From Luteitalea sp. (GTDB taxonomy: Bacteria > Acidobacteriota > Vicinamibacteria > Vicinamibacterales > Vicinamibacteraceae): a DNA stretch of 64,000 nt. The translations under genes were made by a program, and so were the position numbers. The DNA lies in the NCBI GenBank assembly GCA_009377605.1, contig WHTT01000033.1, positions 1-64,000 of the forward strand, read 5' to 3'. Within the stretch, counting starts at the first letter, position 1. Every line of letters begins with the position of its first letter. Positions 1 to 7,287 of this stretch are shown here, piece by piece. The notes beneath the pieces are model-generated. The model saw only the letters and a list, made by a program, of their open reading frames with translations, was not told where the DNA came from and searched no databases.

Positions 1-1025
1 CCTTCAGTGAAGAAGAGGATGTTGTACTGGTGCCGATCGGTATTTCCGATGAGGGCACCGAAGGCATCGAGCCATCGAAGTCGGCGAGCGCCTTCATCGG
101 CGAGACGCCCAGCACCTCTGAGTAACACGGCGGCCCGCGCCCATGCATCGGCTAGATCGTCGTGAATAGCCGCCAGACTCAAAACGGCAATACGCCCGCG
201 GACCCCTACGCGATCAAATCGCTCGCTCTCTAGGCACCAGTGGGAAGGGGTCTCGACGATGTTCGTACGCGCGGCAGATATCCCGCGTGAACACACGACG
301 AGGAGTGCGAGTGCTTCGAGGATGAGCAGATCACACCAGCGCCTCGCGACTCTATCGGCCGCCCCTCCTCGCGCAGCAAACTTGACGAGCATGTGCCGTC
401 CGTCAACGAGCACGCCGAATTTTGGCCGCTCGCCACCGGCTGATGACCCGGGAGGGTGACCCGCGATCGTCGCTTCAGCGAGCGCTGGGTAATCATTGCG
501 GGTTCTGGGAACACTCTCGAGTGCTTGCCATCGGGCAAACGATTCATCGCCAACGATAAGGTTGCCAGGCCAATCCTCTCCGCGCCGGGACATCGCGCTC
601 AGAATGTGGTGATCAGACCAATCGGCCAATCGCGGCGGTAGCCGGAGGTCGGCGTGAATGGCAGCAAAGTGTCGGCCTAAGAATCCCGACGGGCGCTGGT
701 CAACGAGCTCTATCGGAAGCCCGTTCGAAACCGTGCCGGCGGGCATCCAGACCGACTGACGTGCCACCAATGTAGTGACTTCGCCTGCTGAGACAGCAGT
801 CCCGTTTTCGGTGACTCGAACAAGCGGAAAACGCGAACCGTCGAGGTTTGGCCACGCTTGCCGCAACGCATACTGCGTCGCACGGCCGCGCCCGATTCGC
901 ATAACGTCGGGCCCAGCGTCCCGTACCATGCGCATGAGCGTTGCCGGCGAGACACCGAGCCGCTCTCGGAGGTCGGATGCGTGGAGAACGCCGCGGCTCA
1001 GCTCGCGTGACACGTTGCTGGTCAT
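1..1025 (-). CDS. HipA/YjjJ-like serine/threonine kinase toxin, C-terminus beyond window
   Basis: This reading frame has no stop down to base 1, so the gene runs off the window; 341 codons are visible. The N-terminus has a helix-turn-helix-like segment (LRERLGVSPATLMRMV), then a HipA N-lobe region (GFLGRHFAA, then RGEDWPGNLIVGDE). The C-terminal kinase lobe follows with ESERFDR and the catalytic-loop signature GNTDRHQYN near the window edge. HipA kinases phosphorylate targets such as glutamyl-tRNA synthetase; YjjJ-type members carry their own DNA-binding head and need no separate HipB. No hipB gene is adjacent. The ATG at 1025 overlaps one of three copies of a 9-bp repeat, which may be an autoregulatory operator. 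The family assignment is strong; the subfamily (YjjJ) rests on the fused HTH and overall layout. Confidence 0.85.
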   Translation of the reverse strand, partial: MTSNVSRELSRGVLHASDLRERLGVSPATLMRMVRDAGPDVMRIGRGRATQYALRQAWPNLDGSRFPLVRVTENGTAVSAGEVTTLVARQSVWMPAGTVSNGLPIELVDQRPSGFLGRHFAAIHADLRLPPRLADWSDHHILSAMSRRGEDWPGNLIVGDESFARWQALESVPRTRNDYPALAEATIAGHPPGSSAGGERPKFGVLVDGRHMLVKFAARGGAADRVARRWCDLLILEALALLVVCSRGISAARTNIVETPSHWCLESERFDRVGVRGRIAVLSLAAIHDDLADAWARAAVLLRGAGRLADEGARRLRWLDAFGALIGNTDRHQYNILFFTE

Positions 1026-1111
1026 GAAACGATTGTACAGCGGCCGTGTGGCGGTTTCGTGCGCCACATAGCGACATATCGCGTCCTGAGTGAAACGATA
1101 CTTGAAACGAT
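1025..1111 (-). promoter_or_regulatory. Three direct copies of ATCGTTTCA upstream of the hipA-like gene
   Basis: On the minus strand ATCGTTTCA occurs at 1111-1103, 1099-1091 and 1033-1025. The last copy ends in the start codon region. The first two are 12 bp apart, about one helical turn. A palindrome GCAGCTAGTCAGCTGC lies just upstream (1116-1131). Iterated sites at a hip-type promoter suggest autoregulation by the protein's own HTH; this is inference. Confidence 0.5.
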
Positions 1112-1213
1112 TTATGCAGCTAGTCAGCTGCCCTTGCTGGGAAACTGGGCGTGAAGCAGCTCGAACCCCTGAGCTGGCGAGCCGGACTTGAATCGGCCCG
1201 TCCGCTCCTTCGC

Positions 1214-2179
1214 TTACGAAAGGAGGCGGCGGCCGAGCACCGTCCAGACCGCGTACGCCAGCCGGCGACGCTCGTGGCGGGCAATGCCCCTCGTCCAGAA
1301 GGCGCCTTCCACCACTTCGCAGCCCGCAGGGACATCCCCAAGGAGCAGTGGTTCTTTGTGCTCGGCCGCATAGCGTGCGAGCACGTCTGGTGACGGACGA
1401 GCCGAGTTGAAGATGACCGCGTCGATTGGGCGACCCAAGACGTCGGCAAGACGCGCGACGGCCTCACCCGCGCTAAAGCCGCGCATCCCGCTGCCCTCGG
1501 TGAGCAGGTTCGCCACCAGGATGAGCGGCGTCCGACGCGCTGCCAGCGCTTCGCGCACGCCGCGCACGAGGAGTGTCGGCATCAGGCTCGTGTAGAAGCT
1601 CCCGGGCCCGATGATCGCGGCGTCGAGCTCGCCGATCGCCTTCTCCGTATCCCGATGAAGACGAACGGCCGGGTCGAGCCACACGCGCTTGACATAGCGA
1701 CCGCGCGCCTGCCCCTCGTCTACCTCGACCTCCCCGGAGGTGATCGTTCCATCGGTGTATTCCGCACAAATGCTCGCGCGATCCGTGCTGACAGGCCACA
1801 CCCGCCCCTTGCAGCCCAGCACCGTGCGTAGACCGTCGACTGCTGCGAGGAAGTCTCCACTGTACTGCTCCATCATCGACAGCAGCAGGTTGCCGCCGGT
1901 GTGCCCCCCGAGACGTTCGTGCTCGAGCGTCGGCAACCGAGACAGGAGGACGCGCCGTGCTTCCGGTTCGTTGCGTGCGAGCGCCAGGGCGCACCTCAGC
2001 ACGTCGCCCGGCGGCAGCACGCCGAGCTCGTCTCTGAGGACACCCGAGCTGCCGCCGCTGTCGAACGTGGTGACGATAGCGCTGACGCGCAGCCAGGGAT
2101 TGCGCTTGAGACCGCCAAGCAGGCTGGGCAGGCCAGTTCCGCCCCCGAAGCAGCCAACATGCAGCTCGCGCAGAAGCAT
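1214..2179 (-). CDS. yvcK: YvcK/CofD-like gluconeogenesis factor
   Basis: A 321-residue protein of the YvcK family, which binds UDP-N-acetylglucosamine and links carbon flux to cell-envelope synthesis and cell shape. The N-terminus has the nucleotide-binding loop CFGGGTGLPSLLGGL, then TTFDSGGSSG and GDVLRCALAL, followed by HTGGNLLL and IIGPGSFYTSLMPTLLV, all typical of the family. The ATG at 2179 (MLLRELHVG) is chosen because the longer in-frame extension runs into a dispersed repeat upstream. A stem-loop (CTCCTT/AAGGAG, 1205-1225) straddles the stop codon and could help end transcription. The hipA-like gene follows in the same direction after 188 bp. In other bacteria yvcK is often beside rapZ and whiA; neither is here. 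Confidence 0.93.
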   Translation of the reverse strand: MLLRELHVGCFGGGTGLPSLLGGLKRNPWLRVSAIVTTFDSGGSSGVLRDELGVLPPGDVLRCALALARNEPEARRVLLSRLPTLEHERLGGHTGGNLLLSMMEQYSGDFLAAVDGLRTVLGCKGRVWPVSTDRASICAEYTDGTITSGEVEVDEGQARGRYVKRVWLDPAVRLHRDTEKAIGELDAAIIGPGSFYTSLMPTLLVRGVREALAARRTPLILVANLLTEGSGMRGFSAGEAVARLADVLGRPIDAVIFNSARPSPDVLARYAAEHKEPLLLGDVPAGCEVVEGAFWTRGIARHERRRLAYAVWTVLGRRLLS

Positions 2180-2205
2180 GACCCGATTCTGGCCGAGTCG
2201 GGGCG

Positions 2206-2345
2206 AAAAAGGAACCACCACGAAGGTTTTCACCACGAAGGACACGAAGATCACGAAGGAAGGATTTCTTGTATTCTTCGTGTTCTTCGTGCTCTTCGTG
2301 GTGAAACGGGTGCCTATTCAGGCGGAAGGCGCCCGGTTCCTTTTT
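2206..2345. repeat. Nested palindromic repeat element (CACGAAG family)
   Basis: Outer perfect 11-bp inverted repeats AAAAAGGAACC (2206-2216) and GGTTCCTTTTT (2335-2345) enclose an imperfect 30-bp inverted repeat (2231-2260 against 2274-2303). That inner repeat is built from iterated CACGAAG units. There is no transposase, so it is MITE- or REPIN-like in appearance. It fills the gap upstream of yvcK. Confidence 0.8.
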
Positions 2346-2408
2346 ACTTCTCGGAAATGGCGAGGTAGACCGCGAGAGGAATTAGCAATGCGGCCGACAC
2401 GCAGGCAA

Positions 2409-3122
2409 TCAGCGCCAGCCGGATGCTCGCCGGGTCGAAGCGCGCAAACCAGCCGATGACAGCGGTGCGCACGTCCGCAAGCAGCGTCGCATGAGCGCCA
2501 TCAGATCCTCGTGCGACGCGAAGCGATCGAGCAGCTTGTTGCGCAGCTCCGTCTGGCGGTCCACGACCTGGCGCCAGCGCCGGTGGTCGAGCGCCGTCTT
2601 GAGGATCCAGAGGATGCCACCGGCGACGACCAAGAAGATGCCGAACGGGATGAGAACCCCGAACATGCTCTCCCAGAATCGCTGCATCGCCGCCCGCGGA
2701 TCCTGACTGCGCCAGATCGACTCGGCGTCCCCCACGAAGAAACGGAGGTCCCGCGACACTTCGGGATGCTGTTCCAGGAAGGAGCCGAGCTCGGGATACG
2801 GCGACAGGTACTCCGTATTGGCCAGCAGCGTGGGATCCGCATTGAGCACCTGCGAGACCGAGGGTGGCAATCGCCCCAGCAAGTCCTGGAGCTGCTCGCG
2901 GGTGCGTTGGGCATCCTGCGCCGCGCCCCGATCTCGCAGAATTTCAACCCGCTTGAGTGCTTGCGGCTTCCGCTCGGGGAGCTCCTGGCCAGACGCAACG
3001 CCCGGCGCGGCAAGGACGACGGCCAGGGCAGTAGCCGTGAGTCTGCTTACCGTCCCCCCGCCCCGCCTTTTACGGCCGTCTCGTTGCCGCCCAGCGCTCA
3101 CTAGGCTCACAAAGTGGCCCAT
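2409..3122 (-). CDS. Exported membrane protein of unknown function, probable 3' frameshift
   Basis: I do not recognise a named family. The ATG at 3122 is preceded by a very strong GGAGGAGGAG site. The N-terminus has a basic stretch and a hydrophobic segment ending in APGVASG (signal peptide-like). A helical middle follows (QALKRVEILRD to LPPSVSQVLN), then one clear membrane helix (GVLIPFGIFLVVAGGILWIL) and a basic coil (RQTELRNKLLDRFASHEDLM). The last 25 or so residues look random (RCLRTCAPLSS). In the neighbouring frame the same DNA encodes a plausible continuation ending in a second membrane helix (IRLALIACVSAALLIPLAVY) and ISEK with a stop near 2348. A single-base indel near 2480-2500, or a sequencing error, is likely. 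The divergent neighbour is the 3252 gene. Confidence 0.65.
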   Translation of the reverse strand: MGHFVSLVSAGRQRDGRKRRGGGTVSRLTATALAVVLAAPGVASGQELPERKPQALKRVEILRDRGAAQDAQRTREQLQDLLGRLPPSVSQVLNADPTLLANTEYLSPYPELGSFLEQHPEVSRDLRFFVGDAESIWRSQDPRAAMQRFWESMFGVLIPFGIFLVVAGGILWILKTALDHRRWRQVVDRQTELRNKLLDRFASHEDLMALMRRCLRTCAPLSSAGLRASTRRASGWR

Positions 3123-3251
3123 GCTCAGCTCTCCTCCTCCCTCCACACGCCCCACCTCGATGTCGGACTTCCATTCGAGAATACGGGCGGCGCCTGCCGT
3201 GGTTCACAGCGAGAAACGGCTGGGGTGAGCGGCGTCCAGTACAATGAGGTG

Positions 3252-4004
3252 ATGTCTCTATCCTCGCTGCACCCAACGGTGCGCCGCGCTGTGGACGTCT
3301 TGGCCGCCGATCTCGCCAATATCTTTGGTCCGAGGCTCCAGGTCCTGCTCGTGCACGGTGCGCATGCTCACACCGGTGACCCTGCCTCCACGCCGCCGCC
3401 GCAGCCGGTCGAAACCCTCGCGCTCGTCGACAGCCTCGAGTACGGCGACCTTGCCGCGTGCGCCGACCGGGCACACACGTGGCGGGCACGGAACCTCGCC
3501 ATGCCTTTCCTGCTGCCGGCGATCGAGTTCCACCGGGCGCTCGATGTCTTTCCCGTGGAGTACGGCGACATCATCGCCAATCACGTGGTGGTGTCCGGCC
3601 GCGATCCATTCGTCGGCCTCGCCGTCCTTCCAGACGACCTCCGGCGAGCGTCTGAAGTGGAGGTGAGGGGGCACGCAATCCACCTCCGCGAGGGCTTCCT
3701 CGAGACTGGCGGCGAGGCCGAACAGGTAGCCAGGCTGTTGGTGGCCTCTGCTTCGCCGTTTGCGAAGCTGTTGGGGACACTGGCACGGCTCGGCGGTCTG
3801 GAGACGTCGGAGCCGGAGGCGCTCGCCGGTCATCTCGAAGCGATGACCGGCCTGTCTGCATCGGTCGCGGGGCGTGTGCTCGCGCTCGAACGCGTTCCTC
3901 AGCTTGCGCCGGACGAGGCGGTTCGGTTGTTCCCGCCCTATCTCGATCTCATGCAAGCGCTGACCCGCTTTGTCGACTCATGGTCAATCGCACACAGTCG
4001 GTAA
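3252..4004 (+). CDS. Conserved hypothetical protein upstream of TPM/LemA pair
   Basis: A 250-residue soluble protein with no signal peptide. The N-terminal half (FGPRLQVLLVHGAH, then PVETLALVDSLEYGDLAACAD) has the feel of a nucleotidyltransferase-like fold. The C-terminal half is helical and rich in Ala/Leu. I cannot name a catalytic motif. The ATG at 3252 was taken because longer versions read through the promoter region of the divergent gene. Its end overlaps the following TPM gene by 25 bp, so the two are very likely co-transcribed and translationally coupled with the TPM and LemA genes. A role in the same envelope process is inferred from position only. Confidence 0.7.
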   Translation: MSLSSLHPTVRRAVDVLAADLANIFGPRLQVLLVHGAHAHTGDPASTPPPQPVETLALVDSLEYGDLAACADRAHTWRARNLAMPFLLPAIEFHRALDVFPVEYGDIIANHVVVSGRDPFVGLAVLPDDLRRASEVEVRGHAIHLREGFLETGGEAEQVARLLVASASPFAKLLGTLARLGGLETSEPEALAGHLEAMTGLSASVAGRVLALERVPQLAPDEAVRLFPPYLDLMQALTRFVDSWSIAHSR

Positions 4005-4912
4005 CGCCCGGCGCGCCGGCGACCGCTTCCTCGACCCCGTCCTCGACCCGGTCCTCGACCCCGTCACGGGGGCGGAGCCGCGGGCTGTTGTTGGCGCTGG
4101 CCGTTCTGCTGCAGCTGACCAGCATGCTCGCGGCCAGGGGCGTGTCCGGCGCGCAGGCCGATGACACCGCTTCTCCCCTACCGCTGCTCACGGAGCCGGT
4201 CAACGACTTCGCGCATGTCATCGACGCCGCGAGCGCCGGCGAGCTCGACCGGCTCAGCCGCTCGGTACAGGAAGCCACCGGTGACGTCATCATCGTAGCC
4301 ACCGTTCGCACGGCCACGCCGAGATTCGCCGATATCCGTGAGCTTGCGGTCGAGCTGTTCGAGAACCATGGCCGCGGCATTGGCGACAAAGAGCAAGACA
4401 ACGGGCTGCTGCTGGTCCTCGCCGTAGAAGACAGGGAGGTCTGGACCGAGGTGGGCTACGGGCTCGAGGGCGCAATTACCGACGGCTTTGCCGGCGAGAC
4501 CGCCCGCCAGTACATGCTGCCGCACTTCAAACACGGTGCGTACGGCGCCGGCCTCGTGGCTGGCGTGGAACGCTACATCGATCGCATCTCCGAAGAGCGC
4601 AAGGTCGACGTTGACCGCAAGCCGCGCGCGAAGCCACTGCCTACCGCTGGGGGAACGCGAATCCCATGGTTCCCTCTCGTCTTTTTCCTGCTGTTCTTGC
4701 TGAACGGCCTCACGCGAGGGCTCTCAGGGCGACGCCGCTATTACGGTGGCCACCGCTCTGGACCATGGAGCGGATGGCCCGGCGGCTTCGGCGGCGGGAG
4801 CTGGGGAGGAATGGGCGGCGGCTTTGGCGGCGGAGGCTTTGGCGGTGGCGGCGGCTTTGGGGGCTTTGGCGGCGGCGGCAGCGGCGGCGGCGGTGGTGGC
4901 GCCCGCTGGTGA
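3980..4912 (+). CDS. TPM-domain membrane protein with glycine-rich tail
   Basis: A 310-residue protein of the YgcG/TPM_phosphatase family. A Ser/Thr-rich N-terminus and a signal-anchor helix (GLLLALAVLLQLTSMLA) precede the TPM domain at about residues 68-190 (VNDFAHVIDAASAGELDRL, then DNGLLLVLAVEDREVWTEVG, then YGLEGAITDGFAG). A second membrane helix follows (IPWFPLVFFLLFLLNGL), then a long Gly/Phe-rich tail (roughly residues 255-308) before a terminal ARW. The TPM domain probably faces the periplasm. Paired TPM and LemA genes are a common bacterial arrangement, and lemA follows 33 bp downstream. The low-complexity tail is typical of the family. The molecular function of the pair is unsettled. 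Confidence 0.9.
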   Translation: MVNRTQSVTPGAPATASSTPSSTRSSTPSRGRSRGLLLALAVLLQLTSMLAARGVSGAQADDTASPLPLLTEPVNDFAHVIDAASAGELDRLSRSVQEATGDVIIVATVRTATPRFADIRELAVELFENHGRGIGDKEQDNGLLLVLAVEDREVWTEVGYGLEGAITDGFAGETARQYMLPHFKHGAYGAGLVAGVERYIDRISEERKVDVDRKPRAKPLPTAGGTRIPWFPLVFFLLFLLNGLTRGLSGRRRYYGGHRSGPWSGWPGGFGGGSWGGMGGGFGGGGFGGGGGFGGFGGGGSGGGGGGARW

Positions 4913-4945
4913 TCGTCCGTTCTTGTCTGGACGAGGGAGAATGAT

Positions 4946-5506
4946 ATGCACACGTTGAAACAGACGATGGCGGTCGTGCTCGTCAGCGTCGTGATGATGG
5001 GCCTCGCGGGCTGCTCGTACAACCGGTTCGTGTCGGAACAGGAAGCCATCAAGGGCGCCTGGGGGGAGGTGCAGAACCAACTTCAGCGCCGGAACGATCT
5101 CATCCCGAATCTCGTGGAGACGGTGAAGGGCTTCGCCGCACAGGAGAAGTCGGTGCTGCAAGCCATTGCCGACTCACGCGCGAAGCTGGCGGGTGCGCAG
5201 ACGCCGAGCGAGACGATTGCCGCCGCCAACGAGCAGAGCTCCGCCTTGTCCCGCCTGCTCGTCATCGTCGAGAACTATCCGCAGCTCAAGTCCGATCAAA
5301 CGTTCATGCGGCTGATGGACGAGCTCTCCGGCACAGAGAACCGCATTGCGGTGGCGCGGGGGCGTTACAACGAGCAGGTCACCGCCTACAACCAGCTGCG
5401 CCGCAGGTTCCCGGCGAATATGACCGCCCGCGTCTTTGGGTTCGAAGAGTATCCGTACTTCGAGGCTCCAAAAGAGGCACAGCAGGCGCCGAAGGTAACC
5501 TTTTGA
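4946..5506 (+). CDS. lemA: LemA family protein
   Basis: A 186-residue LemA family protein. The N-terminus has a short hydrophobic segment with a lipobox-like GLAGC (VVMMGLAGCSYN), so it may be a lipoprotein. Then come the conserved LemA stretches NRFVSEQEAIKGAWGEVQNQ, RRNDLIPNLVETVKGFA and SRLLVIVENYPQLKSDQTF, and the C-terminal ENRIAVARGRYNEQVTAYN followed by FEEYPYFEAP. A GAGGGAG site precedes the ATG. LemA proteins form an extracytoplasmic helical bundle. It closes the 3252-5506 operon; the next 200 bp are repeats. Confidence 0.93.
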   Translation: MHTLKQTMAVVLVSVVMMGLAGCSYNRFVSEQEAIKGAWGEVQNQLQRRNDLIPNLVETVKGFAAQEKSVLQAIADSRAKLAGAQTPSETIAAANEQSSALSRLLVIVENYPQLKSDQTFMRLMDELSGTENRIAVARGRYNEQVTAYNQLRRRFPANMTARVFGFEEYPYFEAPKEAQQAPKVTF

Positions 5507-5706
5507 GGTGAGGGGTGACAGGGTGAAAGGGTGACGGGGTGAAAGAGTGACGGGGGTGACTCGGTCATCGGGGTAAGCAGCCAAGGACCTTGCCAGCTCG
5601 TGCAACGCAAGGCTAAAACGCCGCCATCTGCGTTCGAACAACCCAGTCACCTTGTCACCCGGTCACCTTGTCACCTTGTCACCCGGTCGCCTTGTCACCT
5701 TGTCAC
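5507..5706. repeat. GTGACAGGGTGA-type repeat cluster, both orientations
   Basis: Iterated 8-9 bp units of the form GTGA(C/A)GGG occur at 5507-5565. Their complements (GTCACCTTGTCACCCG) lie at 5645-5706, so the cluster is an interrupted inverted repeat. It fills the gap between lemA and the next gene. Units are contiguous with no unique spacers, so it is not CRISPR. The same family recurs near 11610, 11750, 15985, 59630 and 59790. Confidence 0.85.
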
Positions 5707-5723
5707 ACCCCCCACCCCTTTCT

Positions 5724-7277
5724 ATGCGTCTCGTTGGTGTCTGGATCGCGGCGCTCCTTGGCTTCATCGTGCTCGCGACTGCCAACTCAGCCGGGTACCG
5801 CTACGGTTTGTCCGATCAGTTGTTCTACCTGCCTTCGGTGCTGCGCGCTCTGGATCCAACGCTCTTCCCACGCGACTCGATACTGCTCGACGCGCAGAGC
5901 ACGCTGATCCTCTCCGATCAACTGCTCGCGTCCGTCGTGCGGATCACGCACGCATCCCTGCCCATCGTGATGCTGATTGGTTACGTGCTGACGCTAGCGC
6001 TGTTGCTCGCGGCAGCGATGGCTTTTGCCCGTCCGTTTCTGGTGTCTGGATGGAGCATCGCAGTCTTTGGCGCGGCGCTGACGCTGCGGCACCGTATCGC
6101 GGAGACGGGCGTCAATACGCTGGAAGGCTACTGGCACCCTCGGATTCTGGCGTTTGCCGTCGGGATTGCCGCCCTTGCCGTCGCGGCAAGGAAAAAGCGG
6201 ACAGGCCCCTTTTCGGTTGGATCAAGTCCCGAAAAGGGGCCTGTCCCCTTTTTCCTTCTTTTTCCCCTCGTGCTGGTCGTGGCGGCGGGCCTGATCCATC
6301 CCACCACCGGCCTCTGGTTCGCAGTCTGGCTATTCGTGATGCTGTGGATCAACGAGCCACAGCTGCGGCGGCCACTTGCCGTGGTTGGCATCGTGTGCAT
6401 CGCCGGTGCGATGTGGGCCCTGGCTGCTGGGCCGCTCGCTCGCAGGCTGACGCCGTTCGATGCAGCATGGGAAGCGGCTGTTGCCGGCAAGGACTACATC
6501 TTCCCCACCCGCTGGCCGCCCGAAGTCTGGGCCCTACACGCGGGTTGCGTCCTGTTGGTCGTGCTCATCTGGCGGATCCGTCTGCGGCGTGGGCTCACCC
6601 ACGCCGCAGAGTCAGGCCTCGTGATGGGCTGCCTTGCGCTCGTCGTCATCTTTCTCTTGTCGCTGCCCTTCATTGCAGCGCGTCTCGCGTTCGCCGTGCA
6701 GCTCCAGGTGTCGCGCGTGCTCTGGATGGTGGATTTCCTCGCCACGCTTTACCTCGTGTGGTGGCTGGCGGAGGGTATGCGGCGTAGCCGTCCGCGGCTC
6801 CTGTTCACAGCCGTGCTCCTCGCCTCGATGGCACGCGGCCTGTACATCTTGAACATCGAGTTTCCGGATCGACGCTTCGCCCAGGTGGACCTGGAGCCTG
6901 GTCCGTGGCTCGACGCGGGTCTCTGGCTCCGCACACACACGGCGGGCAACGCGCATCTGCTGGCCGATCCCGACCATGCGTGGAAGTACGGCGCGAGCGT
7001 GCGGCTCACGGCAGAGCGTGATGTGCTACTGGAGGTGGTCAAGGACACCGCAGTGGCGCTGTACGCTCGCAACGTCGCGGTGCGTGTCGATGAGCGCATG
7101 ATCGCGACCCGACGCTTTGCCTCGTTCGATGAGACGGCATTCTTGCGCCTTGCGCGCCGCTACGATCTCGACTACCTCATCGTCGATCGGAAGCTGGAGC
7201 TCCCTGCGGTGTACCGCAACGAGCGCTTTCACGTCTATGACCTCCGCCAGGTGCGGAATCTGACCCTGATACGATGA
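5724..7277 (+). CDS. Polytopic membrane protein of unknown function carrying an in-frame repeat insertion
   Basis: A 517-residue integral membrane protein with about 9-11 hydrophobic helices and a hydrophilic C-terminal domain (about residues 395-517) that probably lies outside the membrane. Its general layout resembles DUF6798 or lipid-linked glycosyltransferase-like proteins (conserved-looking GVNTLEGYWHPRILAF after a long first loop), but I see no certain catalytic motif. The ATG at 5724 (MRLVGVW) is preferred, because an extension to 5652 merely translates the upstream GTCACC repeat. Residues about 157-177 are encoded by a dispersed palindromic repeat (6193-6253) that keeps the frame open between two helices. 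The gene follows lemA on the same strand, and a YheT-like gene follows 10 bp later. Confidence 0.75.
   Translation: MRLVGVWIAALLGFIVLATANSAGYRYGLSDQLFYLPSVLRALDPTLFPRDSILLDAQSTLILSDQLLASVVRITHASLPIVMLIGYVLTLALLLAAAMAFARPFLVSGWSIAVFGAALTLRHRIAETGVNTLEGYWHPRILAFAVGIAALAVAARKKRTGPFSVGSSPEKGPVPFFLLFPLVLVVAAGLIHPTTGLWFAVWLFVMLWINEPQLRRPLAVVGIVCIAGAMWALAAGPLARRLTPFDAAWEAAVAGKDYIFPTRWPPEVWALHAGCVLLVVLIWRIRLRRGLTHAAESGLVMGCLALVVIFLLSLPFIAARLAFAVQLQVSRVLWMVDFLATLYLVWWLAEGMRRSRPRLLFTAVLLASMARGLYILNIEFPDRRFAQVDLEPGPWLDAGLWLRTHTAGNAHLLADPDHAWKYGASVRLTAERDVLLEVVKDTAVALYARNVAVRVDERMIATRRFASFDETAFLRLARRYDLDYLIVDRKLELPAVYRNERFHVYDLRQVRNLTLIR
6193..6253. repeat. Palindromic repeat (GGACAGGCCCCTTTTC family) inside a coding region
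   Basis: The left arm 6193-6217 and right arm 6229-6253 are inverted with 24 of 25 positions matching, with an 11-bp loop. It is translated in frame within the 5724 gene. A half copy lies at 14200-14216. Confidence 0.85.
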
Positions 7278-7287
7278 TCGGTCGCCT

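Noticed and set aside
1174-1261. tRNA-like sequence on the minus strand (T-arm GCCGATTCAAGTCCGGC and acceptor-like ends CTGGCGT/TCGCCAG, 88 nt)
   Set aside because: The 5' half is the coding end of yvcK, no D-arm or anticodon arm folds properly, and the acceptor has a mismatch. Only the T-arm resembles a tRNA, so no tRNA gene is called.
4741-5052. Proline-rich minus-strand open frame
   Set aside because: It is the antisense image of the glycine-rich tail of the TPM protein.
5507-5706. Array of short repeats that might be a CRISPR
   Set aside because: Units are 8-9 bp, contiguous and degenerate, without unique spacers of constant length, and no cas genes are nearby.
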